The notes: a model not told the origin generated them from the sequence alone. A stretch of DNA of 64,000 bases from Ga0077560 sp046330395 (GCA_046330395.1 JAXLSS010000013.1:25200-89199), one strand, 5' to 3'; positions 16,401 to 25,684 are shown, numbered from the stretch's first letter. Numbers and translations: made by a program.

Positions 16401-19211
16401 GTGCCTCAGCCCAAGCAGCCCGCCTCGCGACCCCGCCGCGTCCCCACGGCGTCGGCGCCGGGCGCGGCGGCGCGCGTGGTGGTGTTCCTGCAGGAGAACA
16501 AGACCACCGACTTCTACTTCCCAACCATGGCCAGATGGGGAGCCGCGGTGGCCGACCACGGCGGCCTGCTGAGCGCGGCGCCCGACTTCGACCAGCCGCA
16601 TGACCGCGACTCGTGGGTGCACTACCGCATGGGCGACTACGCGGCGCCGGCGCTGCAGGTGAACAACGACGCGGTGATCCCCTACTACAGCTGGCTGGCC
16701 AAGACGTTCGTGTTCAGCGACCACCACTTCGGGCTGGGCACCAACTCCACCCCCGGCCACATGCTGGCCATGGGTGGCCAGGCCCCCACCATGAAGAATC
16801 CGCCGTTCACCGGGCCGTCGCCGGTGTGGGACCTGCCGTCCATCTTCAGCGTCGCCGACGACGCCGGCGTGGAGTGGGCCGCGTTCCCCGGCGGCGGCGG
16901 ATACCCCACCAAGTTCTACAAGAGCCTCACCACCGCGGCGGCGGCCGACCGCATCCTCACGCCCAGCCGGTTCGAGCCCATGGCCAAGGCGGGGGCGCTG
17001 CCCCCGGTGACCTACGTGTGGAGCCCCTCCGGCTTCGACGAGCACCCGCCCACCAGCAGCAACCCCGGCTACATCACCGACGGCGAGGCGCTGGTGTGGC
17101 GCCGGGTGCAGGCGGTGATCGACGGGGGCGGCTGGGACGACACGGTGTTCATCCTCACGTGGGACGACTGGGGCGGCTACGCCGACTCGGTGCCCACGCC
17201 CGACATCGAGACCGTGCCGGACGCCCTGCACCCGGACGGGTTCCAGGCCATCGGCGGCTCGCGGATCCCCCTGCTGATGTTCGGCGGCCGGGTGCGCCAG
17301 GCCATCGACACCGCCTGGCACTCGCACGCCAGCATCCCGCGCACCATCATCGACCTGCTGGGCCTGCCCGAGATGGGCGTGCCCCGTGTGGACTCCGCCC
17401 CCACCCTTGCGGGGTTCGTGGACGCCACGCTGAGCCGCCCCCGGCCCCCCGCCCCCGGCGCCCAGGTGCGCCAGCCCGCCGCGCCCTCCCCCCGGCCGCG
17501 CCCGGTGCCGCCCGCCCCCTGGCCGGGGGCCACGGTGCCCATGCCCGCGCTGGTGACCCTGGGCGGCCCCACGCTGGCGGCACCCGTGGACGGCACGGTG
17601 CGCCCCAAGCCGCCGCCACCACCCACCCACCACGGCCAGAGCCTGCCGGTGGCCGCCAACCCGTGGTCGGCGGCGGCCGGGGCGGGCCGCACGGCGCTGC
17701 CGGGCAGCGAACGGCAGCCGGTGGGCCGGGTGATCGGCTCGGTGGCACACGACGACGTGGTGCAGGTCACCCTGGTGCTACGGCGCCGGAAGCGGCTCAC
17801 CGCGTCGGCGCTGCGGCACGGCATGACCTCCGCCGAGCTGGAGCAGCGCCATGGCGCCGACCCCGCCGACGTCGCGGCCGTCACCTCGGTGGTACAGGGC
17901 GCGGGCGCCCACGTGGTGGACGTGCACGCCGCCTCGCGGCGCGTCCGGGTGGAGGGCACCGTGGGCGTGTTGGCCGACCTGTTCGGTGCCGAGCTGCGCG
18001 GGCGCGCGCACCTGGACGGCACCACGTTCCGGCTGCGCACCGGCGGCCTGTCGGTGCCCCAGCCGCTGGCGAACATCGTGGTGGCCGTGCTGGGACTGGA
18101 CGACCGGCCCCAGGCCGCCACCCGGTCGGTGGTGGCCGACCCGCGCGCGGTGAGCACCAGCTTCACCCCGGTGCAGCTGGCGGCCCTGTACGGCATGCCC
18201 GCGGGTGACGGCGGCGGGCAGCACGTGGCCATCATCGAGCTGGGCGGCGGGTTCGCCCAGTCGGATCTCACCACCTACTTCGGCGGCCTCGGGCTGCCCA
18301 CCCCCACCGTCACCGCGGTGGGGGTGGACGGCGCGGCCAACATCCCGGGCGGCGACCCCACCGGCGCCGACGGGGAGGTGCTGCTGGACATCGAGGTGGC
18401 CGGGGCCATCGCGCCGGCGTCCACCCTGAGCGTGTACTTCGCCCCCAACTCGGACGCCGGGTTCCTGGACGCCGTGTCCGAGGCCACGCACGCCTCGCCC
18501 ACGCCGGTGGCCATCAGCATCAGCTGGGGGCAGAGCGAGGACCGCTGGACCGCCCAGGCGCGATCCGCAATGGACGCGGCGTTCGCGGATGCCGCCGCCC
18601 TGGGCATCACCGTCACCGCGGCGGCGGGGGACAGCGGCAGCGCCGACGGCGACACCTCGGCCCCCGGCGTGCACGTGGACTTCCCGGCATCCAGCCCGCA
18701 CGTGGTGGCGTGCGGCGGCACGACGCTGCAGGCCGACGGCGGCACCGTCACCTCCGAGACCGTGTGGAACAACGGCGCATCACGCGGGGCCACCGGCGGC
18801 GGCGTGTCCGACGCCTTCGGACTGCCCAACTGGCAGGCCCACGCGGGCGTGCCCCCGCGCGTCGGTGGCCAGAGCCGTGCCGGGGGCGGCCGCGGGGTGC
18901 CGGACGTGGCGGCGGTGGCCGACCCCACCACCGGCTACCAGGTGCTGGTGGACGGCAGGTCCACGGTGATCGGCGGCACCAGCGCGGTGGCGCCGCTGTG
19001 GGCGGGCCTTGTGGCGCGCATCGTGCAGGTCACGGGCCGCCGGCCGGGGTTGATGAACCCCACCCTCTACGGGGCCGCGCCGGACGGCGGCACGCCCACC
19101 GGCATGCGGGACATCACCACCGGGTCCAACGGGGCCTACCAGGCCGGCCCCGGGTGGGATGCCTGCACCGGTTTGGGGGTGCCGGCCCCGGGTATCGAGA
19201 CCCTGTTCTGA
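16401..19211 (+). CDS. Fusion of phosphoesterase and sedolisin (S53) serine-carboxyl peptidase
   Basis: 936 residues. Residues ~24-340 are a phospholipase C/acid-phosphatase-type phosphoesterase with 'VVVFLQENKTTDFYF' (EN metal pair), 'GTNSTPGHMLAMGG', 'ILTWDDWGGYADSV' and 'HSHASIPRTIIDLLGLP'. A Pro-rich linker (~350-430) follows. Residues ~440-600 are a kumamolisin-type propeptide. Residues ~605-936 are an S53 catalytic domain with Glu-x3-Asp in 'GEVLLDIEVAG' (~659/663), the oxyanion Asp in 'AAGDSGS', the Ser in 'GGTSAVAP' (~861) and the C-terminal calcium-loop pattern 'DITTG...GWDACTGLG'. All sedolisin residues are present. GTG 16401 is fixed by GGAGGAA just upstream. I see no signal peptide, which is strange for these two usually exported enzymes. 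Confidence 0.88.
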   Translation: MPQPKQPASRPRRVPTASAPGAAARVVVFLQENKTTDFYFPTMARWGAAVADHGGLLSAAPDFDQPHDRDSWVHYRMGDYAAPALQVNNDAVIPYYSWLAKTFVFSDHHFGLGTNSTPGHMLAMGGQAPTMKNPPFTGPSPVWDLPSIFSVADDAGVEWAAFPGGGGYPTKFYKSLTTAAAADRILTPSRFEPMAKAGALPPVTYVWSPSGFDEHPPTSSNPGYITDGEALVWRRVQAVIDGGGWDDTVFILTWDDWGGYADSVPTPDIETVPDALHPDGFQAIGGSRIPLLMFGGRVRQAIDTAWHSHASIPRTIIDLLGLPEMGVPRVDSAPTLAGFVDATLSRPRPPAPGAQVRQPAAPSPRPRPVPPAPWPGATVPMPALVTLGGPTLAAPVDGTVRPKPPPPPTHHGQSLPVAANPWSAAAGAGRTALPGSERQPVGRVIGSVAHDDVVQVTLVLRRRKRLTASALRHGMTSAELEQRHGADPADVAAVTSVVQGAGAHVVDVHAASRRVRVEGTVGVLADLFGAELRGRAHLDGTTFRLRTGGLSVPQPLANIVVAVLGLDDRPQAATRSVVADPRAVSTSFTPVQLAALYGMPAGDGGGQHVAIIELGGGFAQSDLTTYFGGLGLPTPTVTAVGVDGAANIPGGDPTGADGEVLLDIEVAGAIAPASTLSVYFAPNSDAGFLDAVSEATHASPTPVAISISWGQSEDRWTAQARSAMDAAFADAAALGITVTAAAGDSGSADGDTSAPGVHVDFPASSPHVVACGGTTLQADGGTVTSETVWNNGASRGATGGGVSDAFGLPNWQAHAGVPPRVGGQSRAGGGRGVPDVAAVADPTTGYQVLVDGRSTVIGGTSAVAPLWAGLVARIVQVTGRRPGLMNPTLYGAAPDGGTPTGMRDITTGSNGAYQAGPGWDACTGLGVPAPGIETLF

Positions 19212-19263
19212 GCCCCGCCATGCGGGGCGCCGGCGGCGGGTGTTGACCACCAACACCCGCCGC
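19212..19263 (+). terminator. Tandem hairpins after the fusion gene
   Basis: Stem 1 is GCCCCGC/GCGGGGC (19212-19228, 3-base loop). Stem 2 is GCGGCGGGTGTTG/CAACACCCGCCGC (19233-19263, 13 bp, 5-base loop). There is no strong U-tract. They start right at the stop codon. Confidence 0.65.
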
Positions 19264-19336
19264 GCCCGGCACGGGGTGTCGTCCTACAGTCGGGGTGAGT
19301 ACCGACCTGACGAGACCCCCGTGAGGAGGGACGAAC

Positions 19337-19708
19337 ATGGCCGACACACACGCACCCGACATCCGCCTGGTGGGCTATGAGGTTCGCACGGCCGACGGTG
19401 ACCACGTGGGCCTCATCGAGGGCGTCGGCGCCGACGGCATGCGCCTGCACCATCTGGCCGACCGGCCCACGGCCGGCGGCTGGGTGCCGCTGATGGCCGT
19501 CGATCGCGTGGACCACGCGCTGGACACCGTGCTGCTGATGCCCGGCGTGGACATGGACGTGATCCTGGCGGCCCCGCCGCGCGCCGACACCGACCCGGAC
19601 GGCTGGCACAAGAGCAACGACTGGTGGGCCGACATGCTGGGCCACCTGGGCCTGTTCGAATCCGAGGGGCGGGGCAGCGGCCCCTTCATCCACCACGACG
19701 CCGGCTGA
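19337..19708 (+). CDS. PRC-barrel/DUF2171-like protein
   Basis: 123 residues. 'YEVRTADGDHVGLIEGVGADGMRLHH' and 'GGWVPLMAVDRVDHALDTVLL' show the short beta-barrel pattern of PRC-barrel or DUF2171 proteins (an 'x-D-G-x-x-V-G' turn, then alternating strands). The acidic tail ends 'GHLGLFESEGRGSGPF'. Such small barrels bind RNA, photosystem or stress partners; none can be named here. GGAGGGA precedes ATG 19337. It is the first gene of a three-gene operon with the Crp-type regulator (4-bp gap). Confidence 0.7.
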   Translation: MADTHAPDIRLVGYEVRTADGDHVGLIEGVGADGMRLHHLADRPTAGGWVPLMAVDRVDHALDTVLLMPGVDMDVILAAPPRADTDPDGWHKSNDWWADMLGHLGLFESEGRGSGPFIHHDAG

Positions 19709-19712
19709 TCCC

Positions 19713-20531
19713 ATGCACCGGGCCGACGGGCTCAGCGTGCAGCCGTCCCCGTGGCGTGAGGCCGCCCCACACGGGCGGCTGCCCCTGGAGCGGGTGGACT
19801 TCCTGCGCGGGGTCCACCCGCAGGACCTGGGGCGCCTGGAGCAGCTGCTGCCGCCGGTGTCCTGGGTGGCCGGGCGGGACATGCCCGCCGAGCTGCGGCG
19901 GCCCGGATGCGTGTTCGTGGTGCGCGGCGGCCGCATCGCCATCCTGGGTCGCGACCCGGGGGCGCGCGCCACCATGATGGTGGCCTTCGGCGACCCCGGC
20001 GACCTCTACTCCACCCTGGGTGGCGTGCCCGCGCCCCGCGCGATGGCCCTCGAGGACACGGCGGTGACGGCACTGCCCGAGACCGTGCTGCGCACCCTGG
20101 CGCGACGCCACCCGCAGCTGGGGGTGGACCTGTCGGTGTCGCTGTCCGAGCGGGTGGCCCTGCTGCGGGACGTGGTGGCGCACGTGGGCCACAGCCACAT
20201 CGACGAGCGCCTGTGGGCCCGCATCGTGGCGCTGATCGGGCGCGTGGGCGTGGCCACCGCCGCCGGGCCGCTGCTGCCCATCCCCCTCACCCACGCCCAG
20301 TGGGGGATGCTCACCGGGGGCTCCCGGGAATCCATCACCCTGGCCCTCGGCCGCTTCCGGCGCGAGGGCCGCATCCAGGTGCGCGACCGCCGCATCCTGG
20401 TGCCCTGGACGGTGTGGCGCCAGGCCGCCACCGTGGCCGACGCCACGCTGCAGGCCGATGCCGCGCCCCACAGCGCCCGGGTCCGGCTGGTCAACGCCAC
20501 GCAACCGCGAGACGAGAAGGAGGACCCATGA
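19713..20531 (+). CDS. Crp/Fnr-family transcriptional regulator
   Basis: 272 residues. The N-terminal cyclic-nucleotide-binding-type beta-barrel (~28-140, 'LERVDFLRGVHPQDLGRLEQLLPP', 'VVRGGRIAIL') is followed by a long dimer helix ('ELSERVALLRDVV'-like) and a winged HTH ('LTHAQWGMLTGGSRESITLALGRFRREGRIQV'). The phosphate-binding cassette Arg-Ser of cAMP receptors is not obvious and the Cys cluster of Fnr is absent, so the effector is unknown. It sits between the PRC-barrel gene and a stress-protein-like gene that starts inside its stop codon, which suggests autoregulation of the operon. Confidence 0.87.
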   Translation: MHRADGLSVQPSPWREAAPHGRLPLERVDFLRGVHPQDLGRLEQLLPPVSWVAGRDMPAELRRPGCVFVVRGGRIAILGRDPGARATMMVAFGDPGDLYSTLGGVPAPRAMALEDTAVTALPETVLRTLARRHPQLGVDLSVSLSERVALLRDVVAHVGHSHIDERLWARIVALIGRVGVATAAGPLLPIPLTHAQWGMLTGGSRESITLALGRFRREGRIQVRDRRILVPWTVWRQAATVADATLQADAAPHSARVRLVNATQPRDEKEDP

Positions 20532-20992
20532 CCACCATCTCCGCGGCGTTCGTCGATCACACCGACGCGGACGCCGCCGTGGCGGCCCTGCGCGGCCGCG
20601 GCGTGCCCGCAGGGCACATCCACCTGATGTCCGCCCGCTCGCGTCCCGAGCCCGAACGCGGTGTGCTGGGCGCGTACGGCGGCCACACGGTGCACCCGGG
20701 GGACACCCGCGGCGCCTTCGCCGGCGCCCGGCACCGCATCGGCGAGACCCGCGGCACATACGCCGGCCATGAGGCCCCGCACGTGGGCAGCTACGGCGAC
20801 GCCGAACGCGTGCACGAGGTCACGGTGGAGCCGGAGGGCCCGCAGAGCCGGCTGGTGGCCCGCCTGCGCGACCTCGGCGTGACGCCCGACGAGATGCCCG
20901 GACGCGTCACCCAGGTGCGCGCCGGGTCGGTGCTGGTGCTGGCCGACGTGCCGTCGGCACGCGCCGGCGCCCTGCAGCACGTGCTCCGCTGA
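20528..20992 (+). CDS. Stress-protein-17M-like small protein
   Basis: 154 residues. 'TTISAAFVDHTDADAAVAALRGRGVPAGHIHLMS' is the first strand-helix-strand unit of YflT/general-stress-protein-17M-like domains, and the C-terminus 'VRAGSVLVLADVPSARAGALQHVL' supplies the last. The middle holds a His/Gly-rich loop with a near-repeat, 'DTRGAFAGARHRIG' and 'ETRGTYAGHE'. The start ATG 20528 overlaps the regulator's TGA. Function unknown; the family is linked to stress responses in other Gram-positives. Confidence 0.62.
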   Translation: MTTISAAFVDHTDADAAVAALRGRGVPAGHIHLMSARSRPEPERGVLGAYGGHTVHPGDTRGAFAGARHRIGETRGTYAGHEAPHVGSYGDAERVHEVTVEPEGPQSRLVARLRDLGVTPDEMPGRVTQVRAGSVLVLADVPSARAGALQHVLR

Positions 20993-21015
20993 ACCATCCC
21001 CGCCCGCGTCCGCGC

Positions 21016-21603
21016 TCAACCGGCGTCACCGCGCCGGCCGAGCGGGCGCGGGCGGTGGTCGGCCCACACCAGCCGGTAGCCCCCCGCGGAGGCCAGGTTG
21101 CGCTCGCGGGGCCGCCGGGGCGGGCGCGGCGTGCGCATCAGCCACAGCCGCCCCCTGGAGCGCACCACCTCCTCACCCGCGGTGCCGATCAGGTGGTCCA
21201 GCGCCGGATACCAGCCGTCGGCGCTGCACTCCTCGTACAGGTCGCGCAGGACCGGTGCCTGCAGGCAATCGTGGATGTACCTCCCCCACGACTCCCGGTC
21301 GTCGCGCTCGTACTCCCTGCGGTGATCCCAGATGCACTCGAGCACGTCGAGGATGTACATGCCCGTGGCCAGCACCAGCGAGCGGTCCCTGCCCGTCACC
21401 TCGGGCTGCAGCGGGCGCCTGTCGTAGAAGTACTGGCGCAGCTCCGGGTTGGCGATCATCTTCTCCCCGATGGCCAGCGTGAGCTCGGTGGCACCGGAAT
21501 ACGTGGTGATGCGCAGCGTGCGCCGGCCCACCTGCCAGGTGAGGATCGCCGAGGCCAGGGCGATGACCACCGCGACCACCGCGAGGGCGCTGCCGGTGTC
21601 CAC
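21016..21603 (-). CDS. Membrane-anchored protein of unknown function (DUF6082-like)
   Basis: 195 residues with one N-terminal transmembrane helix ('ALAVVAVVIALASAILTW'), then a helical soluble domain with 'LAIGEKMIANPELRQYFYD' and 'MYILDVLECIWDHRREYE'. This resembles small actinobacterial membrane proteins grouped as DUF6082, an assignment made with little certainty. The C-terminus is Arg/Pro-rich. GTG 21603 lies two bases after the stop of the acetyltransferase gene, so the two are co-transcribed. Confidence 0.55.
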   Translation of the reverse strand: MDTGSALAVVAVVIALASAILTWQVGRRTLRITTYSGATELTLAIGEKMIANPELRQYFYDRRPLQPEVTGRDRSLVLATGMYILDVLECIWDHRREYERDDRESWGRYIHDCLQAPVLRDLYEECSADGWYPALDHLIGTAGEEVVRSRGRLWLMRTPRPPRRPRERNLASAGGYRLVWADHRPRPLGRRGDAG

Positions 21604-21605
21604 GG

Positions 21606-22238
21606 TCAGTCCAGTCCCCGCAGCGCCGCGGTCACCAGCGGGTCATCCGCGGCCAGGTCGTATCCCTCCACCAGCACGGCGCGCACCAGCCGCGCGAGCA
21701 TCCCACCGGACATCGCGGTCGGCGCCGGATACGCCATCAGCACCAGCGGCTCGGTGCCCACGGTGCCCACGTTGGGAACCACGTAGTTCGGGACGGGCAG
21801 CCGGGCCGGCCCGCAGCGCTCCCAGAACCGGAGCCGCCGCACCCGCACCTCGCGCTCGGCCGCATCGATGCCCGGTTCATCCGGGTCCTCAACCTCCAGC
21901 ACCACGCCCTGAACGCCCGCCGCGGCGGCCGCCTCGCGCACGTGGCGCCACACCTCCCCACCCAGCCCGCCACCGCGCAGCGCGGGGTCGATGGCCACGT
22001 ACTCCAGGAACCACCACGCGATCGACTCCAGGACGCTCGCGAAACACACGCCCACCACGCTGCCGCCGCGCAGCACCAGCTGGCCCCGGTAGCCTGAACC
22101 CCGCTCGAGCACCTGCGCGAACGGCCCGCGCTGGCGCAGCGGGAACGACCCCTCGTAGATCTCCCGGCCTCGATCACGCTGCGCCGGCGAGCAATCGGCG
22201 AGGTGTCTCAGCTCCAGCTGGGGGACGGTGGGGGGCAT
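21606..22238 (-). CDS. GNAT-family N-acetyltransferase
   Basis: 210 residues. 'FLEYVAIDPALRGGGLGGEVWRHVREAAAAAG' is the acetyl-CoA-binding motif A of GNAT enzymes (R-x-x-G-x-G/A), flanked by the expected strands ('GVCFASVLESIAWWF' and 'GVVLEVEDPDE'). The acceptor substrate is not predictable. It is the first gene of a two-gene unit with the membrane protein at 21016. No ribosome site is obvious before ATG 22238. Confidence 0.83.
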   Translation of the reverse strand: MPPTVPQLELRHLADCSPAQRDRGREIYEGSFPLRQRGPFAQVLERGSGYRGQLVLRGGSVVGVCFASVLESIAWWFLEYVAIDPALRGGGLGGEVWRHVREAAAAAGVQGVVLEVEDPDEPGIDAAEREVRVRRLRFWERCGPARLPVPNYVVPNVGTVGTEPLVLMAYPAPTAMSGGMLARLVRAVLVEGYDLAADDPLVTAALRGLD

Positions 22239-22331
22239 CCGGATGCGCCGCAGCTTGCGTGAAGGTCTCGGCGCGGGGCAAGCGGGGAACCCCGGAGCCG
22301 GCCGGCTCCCCCGTTCGAGGCGTGCGCCGTG

Positions 22332-23300
22332 CTACCCCCGGGCGGCTTCGGCGGTGCGGATGAGCGACTGGAACGCACTCAACGTGGTGTCGCCGTGCAC
22401 GCGCACCCTGCCCTCGGTGACCGCGTCGGCGGCGATCACCCGTGAGGACGGCTGGGTGGTGTAGGCCAGCACGTAGCCGGCCCGGCGCACATCCTGCGCG
22501 GAGGCGGTGTCGAAGCGCCCGGCCGGATACGCGAACCACTGCACGGGGTGCCCCAGGTGGGCCTCCAGGACGCGGCGGGACGCCTGCAGCTGCTGCATGC
22601 GGGCGGCCGTGGACAGCGTCGGCAGCTCCAGGTGGCTCACGGTGTGCGAGCCGATGTCCATCCCCATGCGGTCCAGCCGGCGCAGCTGCGGCCAGGTGAG
22701 GAACGCCCTTGCTCCCACGCGCCCGGTGATGATGAAGAAGGTGGCGGGCCAGTGGCGGGGCGCCAGCACGGGCGCCACGTACGTGACCGCGTCCACGTAC
22801 CCGTCGTCGAAGGTGATCACCAGCGGCCGCGGTGGCAGCGGCGCGCCGTCGAACACCGCCCGGAACACGCTGGTCTGGCTCACCGGGTGGTACCCGGCGG
22901 CGGCCAGCCAGCGCATCTGCGCCCGGAACGACGCCGGGTCCACGGTGAGGTCGCGGGACACCGCGTTGGTGGCCGTGGATCGCGGCGCCACCCGGTGGTA
23001 CATCAGCACCGGCACGGTTATTCCCGTGCGGGCGCTGTGCAGCGGCGGGCGCAGCGGTACGGCGGACCGGCGGGGGGTGACGTGATGGGGCCGCACCACC
23101 ACGGGCGTCGTGGTGGTGGAGGTGGTGGCGCCGGACGTGGTGCCCCCGTTGTCCCGGTTGCCGTTCTGGGACACCAGCGCGCCGATGACGCCGGCCACCA
23201 TCACCATGACCCCGGCCACCGACATGCGCACGCGGCGGCGGCGGTCGGCCTGCCGCCGGCGCCGTTCGCGACGGGGATCCAGATCATCGGGGGTGACCAT
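22332..23300 (-). CDS. Membrane-anchored polysaccharide deacetylase (NodB domain)
   Basis: 322 residues from ATG 23300. A basic start and one transmembrane helix ('VAGVMVMVAGVIGALV') are followed by a Thr-rich spacer and a NodB domain (~100-315). The metal site is complete: 'ITFDDGYVDA' (Asp-Asp) and 'GSHTVSH' (His-x3-His), with 'AYPAGRFD' further on. Such enzymes remove acetyl groups from surface glycans or peptidoglycan outside the membrane. A catalytic base Asp is in the TFDDG motif. It is monocistronic and divergent from the PhoD-like gene. Confidence 0.88.
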   Translation of the reverse strand: MVTPDDLDPRRERRRRQADRRRRVRMSVAGVMVMVAGVIGALVSQNGNRDNGGTTSGATTSTTTTPVVVRPHHVTPRRSAVPLRPPLHSARTGITVPVLMYHRVAPRSTATNAVSRDLTVDPASFRAQMRWLAAAGYHPVSQTSVFRAVFDGAPLPPRPLVITFDDGYVDAVTYVAPVLAPRHWPATFFIITGRVGARAFLTWPQLRRLDRMGMDIGSHTVSHLELPTLSTAARMQQLQASRRVLEAHLGHPVQWFAYPAGRFDTASAQDVRRAGYVLAYTTQPSSRVIAADAVTEGRVRVHGDTTLSAFQSLIRTAEAARG

Positions 23301-23395
23301 CCGGTGATGTCTATGCGGCGGCGCGGCGCCGCGCACGCGCCCGTGTGACGAGCCACGGCGCGGCGCCCGCGGATACCATCACGTCGTGGTGCGGT

Positions 23396-25120
23396 ATGGC
23401 TGATCCCCTGCAGCAGGAGATGGACGGGCCGCCGAGCCCTCCGCCGGCGGAGGGTGCGCCCCAGATCGTGGTGGGACCGGTGCAGCGGTTCCGCGACGCG
23501 CGGGGCAACGTGACGGTGTTCCTGGAGACCGATCGCCCGTGCGAGGTGCGCGTTGACACCGAGGGCCGGGGCGGCGCCACGCACCGCATGCGCACCTGGG
23601 CCGTGCACGGCCACCACTACGCCCTGGTGATGCTGGAGGACGTGCCCGCCGACCGGGCGGTGCCCTACCGGGTGTGGCTGGACGACGCGCCGGTGTGGCC
23701 CGACCCGGACCGCGACGACCCGGTGAGCGTCTTCCCGCCCGCGGTCACCGGGGACCTGGCCCGGGTGGCCTTCGGGTCGTGCCGCGAGCTTGGTCCCCAC
23801 GACGCGGAGGGGCTGGCCGCGTGGGGTGCCGACGCCCTGGTGGGCCTGGCCGACCGCCTCCGCCACCTGGACCACGGCGAGTGGCCCCACCTGGTGCTGC
23901 ACCTGGGTGACCAGGTGTACGCCGACGAGCCGCCCGAGGAGGTCCGCAAGCGGCTGCGGGAGCTGCACGCGGGCGACCCGGAGGAGATCCGCGAGGAGAT
24001 CCACGACTTCGAGGAGTACACCTGGCTGTACCGCCCCACGTGGATGCATCCGGACGTGCGCTGGCTGCTGTCCACGGTGCCCAGCGCCATGATCCTGGAC
24101 GACCACGATCTGCGCGACGACTGGAACACCTCGGCCGCCTGGCGCCGGGAGATGGAGACCCGGCCGTGGTGGCACGACCGGGTGGTGGGCGCGCTCGGTT
24201 CGTACTGGGTGTACCAGCACATCGGGAACATTTCCCCTGAGGTCCTGCGGGACGACCCCACGTTCCGGGCCATCACCACCGCCCCCGAGGCGGAGGCCAC
24301 CGGGTTGCTGGACGACCTGGCGCAGCGTTCGGAGGATGACCCGTGGTCACCGGGCTGGTCGTTCGCCCGCGAGCTGGGCCCGGCGCGTCTGGTGGTGCTC
24401 GACTCCCGGTGCCGCCGCGTGCTGGAGCCACCGGAGATGCGCGCCATCGTGGACGAGGCCGAGTGGGCCTGGCTGCGGGACACCATCGCGACGCAACCGG
24501 CGGCCCGGCACCTGCTGATCGCCACCACCCTGCCCGTATTCCTGCCCTACGGCGTGCACCACATCGAGGGCTGGAGCGAGGCGGTGGCCACGGGCGCGTG
24601 GGGCCGCCTGTGGGCACGGCTGGGCGAGCGCATCCGGCGCGCGGTGGACCTGGAGCACTGGCCCGCCTACCACCGCTCGTTCGTGGGGGTGGCGCAGCTG
24701 CTGCGCGAGGTGGTCACCGGTACCCACCCGCCGGCGTCCATCCTGTTCCTCTCCGGCGACGTCCACTTCTCGTACACCGCCCAGGTGGACCTGCCCGGCA
24801 TCGACGCACCCGAGACGGCCATCCACCAGCTGGTGCAGTCGCCCATGCGCAACCGCCTGCCGAAGGCAATGATCGCCACGTTCTGGCTCTTGCAGACCCG
24901 GTTCGCGGCGGTGGCCCTGCGGCCCCTGCCGCGGCTGGCCGGGGTGGAGGACCCCCGGGTGACCTGGCGCTTCAACGGCCCGCTCACCTTCAAGAACGGG
25001 CTGATGACCGTGCTGGTGGACGGCGAGCGCGCGGACGTGGCCGTGGACCGGGCCATGGTTGACGGTGAACACGAGCGTCTCGTGCGCACCGAGGTGAAGC
25101 TGCTGACCTCCGGGGGCTGA
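23396..25120 (+). CDS. PhoD-like metallophosphatase
   Basis: 574 residues. A beta-rich N-terminal domain (~15-115) precedes the phosphatase domain with 'VAFGSCRE', 'HLVLHLGDQVYADE' (metal Asp), 'MILDDHDLRDDWN', 'LLIATTLPVF' and 'ILFLSGDVHFSY' (metal His). This is the PhoD/DUF7800-type order. No signal peptide is visible, unlike the Tat-exported Bacillus PhoD, so it may act in the cytosol; the substrate is unknown. ATG 23396 is chosen because 'MADPLQQEMDG' begins 16 bases after a TACCAT -10-like box (23374-23379). Divergent from the deacetylase gene. Confidence 0.85.
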   Translation: MADPLQQEMDGPPSPPPAEGAPQIVVGPVQRFRDARGNVTVFLETDRPCEVRVDTEGRGGATHRMRTWAVHGHHYALVMLEDVPADRAVPYRVWLDDAPVWPDPDRDDPVSVFPPAVTGDLARVAFGSCRELGPHDAEGLAAWGADALVGLADRLRHLDHGEWPHLVLHLGDQVYADEPPEEVRKRLRELHAGDPEEIREEIHDFEEYTWLYRPTWMHPDVRWLLSTVPSAMILDDHDLRDDWNTSAAWRREMETRPWWHDRVVGALGSYWVYQHIGNISPEVLRDDPTFRAITTAPEAEATGLLDDLAQRSEDDPWSPGWSFARELGPARLVVLDSRCRRVLEPPEMRAIVDEAEWAWLRDTIATQPAARHLLIATTLPVFLPYGVHHIEGWSEAVATGAWGRLWARLGERIRRAVDLEHWPAYHRSFVGVAQLLREVVTGTHPPASILFLSGDVHFSYTAQVDLPGIDAPETAIHQLVQSPMRNRLPKAMIATFWLLQTRFAAVALRPLPRLAGVEDPRVTWRFNGPLTFKNGLMTVLVDGERADVAVDRAMVDGEHERLVRTEVKLLTSGG

Positions 25121-25208
25121 ACACCGCGGTTCCCGGGGCCGGGTGTCGATCCGCGGGCGCGCCGCGGGTCATCCCCGTGACGGACACCCCGAGGAGGACA
25201 CGATCGCC

Positions 25209-25664
25209 ATGCACCCGCACGATCAGGAGCGACCGGCCCATCACCCCGACCTCACGCTGCGGGAGGTGGGGGTGGTGCGGTCGCGCCTCACCGATCCGGC
25301 CGCGGCTCCCAAGCAGGGTCGCGAGGGCGCCCCGGACGCCGAGGTGCACATCCACCCGGCCTTCCGGGCGGCCCTGGAGGGGGTGGCGGCGGGGGACCGC
25401 CTGGAGCTGCTCACCTGGCTGCACCACGCCGACCGGGATGCGCTGCGCGTGCATCCCCGGGATGACGCCGGGGCGCCGCTGCGCGGGGTCTTCGCCACCC
25501 GCTCGGCCGACCGGCCCAGCCCCATCGGGCTGCACACGGTGACCGTCCGCGCGGTGGACGGGGCACGCCTGCGGGTGGGCCCCCTGGAGGCCGTGGACGG
25601 GACGCCGGTGCTGGACCTCAAGCCGCACCTGCCGCCGGCCGTGGACGGCGTGCGCGGGCGGTGA
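25209..25664 (+). CDS. trmO: TrmO/TsaA-type tRNA m6t6A methyltransferase
   Basis: 151 residues with the compact beta-barrel pattern of TsaA/TrmO: 'LREVGVVRSRLTDPAAAPKQGREG', 'LELLTWLHHADRD', 'LRGVFATRSADRPSPIGLHTV' and 'LEAVDGTPVLDLKPHLP'. Family members transfer a methyl group from S-adenosylmethionine to N6 of t6A37 in tRNAs. Length is that of the single-domain short form. GAGGAGG lies 12 bases before ATG 25209. It lies 88 bp after the phosphatase gene on the same strand. Confidence 0.88.
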   Translation: MHPHDQERPAHHPDLTLREVGVVRSRLTDPAAAPKQGREGAPDAEVHIHPAFRAALEGVAAGDRLELLTWLHHADRDALRVHPRDDAGAPLRGVFATRSADRPSPIGLHTVTVRAVDGARLRVGPLEAVDGTPVLDLKPHLPPAVDGVRGR

Positions 25665-25684
25665 CCCGCGCACGCCGCGTGCGA

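Noticed and set aside
16971..19655. GTTCGAATCC/GGTTCGAGCC strings resembling tRNA T-arms (also at 51771)
   Set aside because: They lie inside conserved coding frames and have no matching acceptor or anticodon stems.
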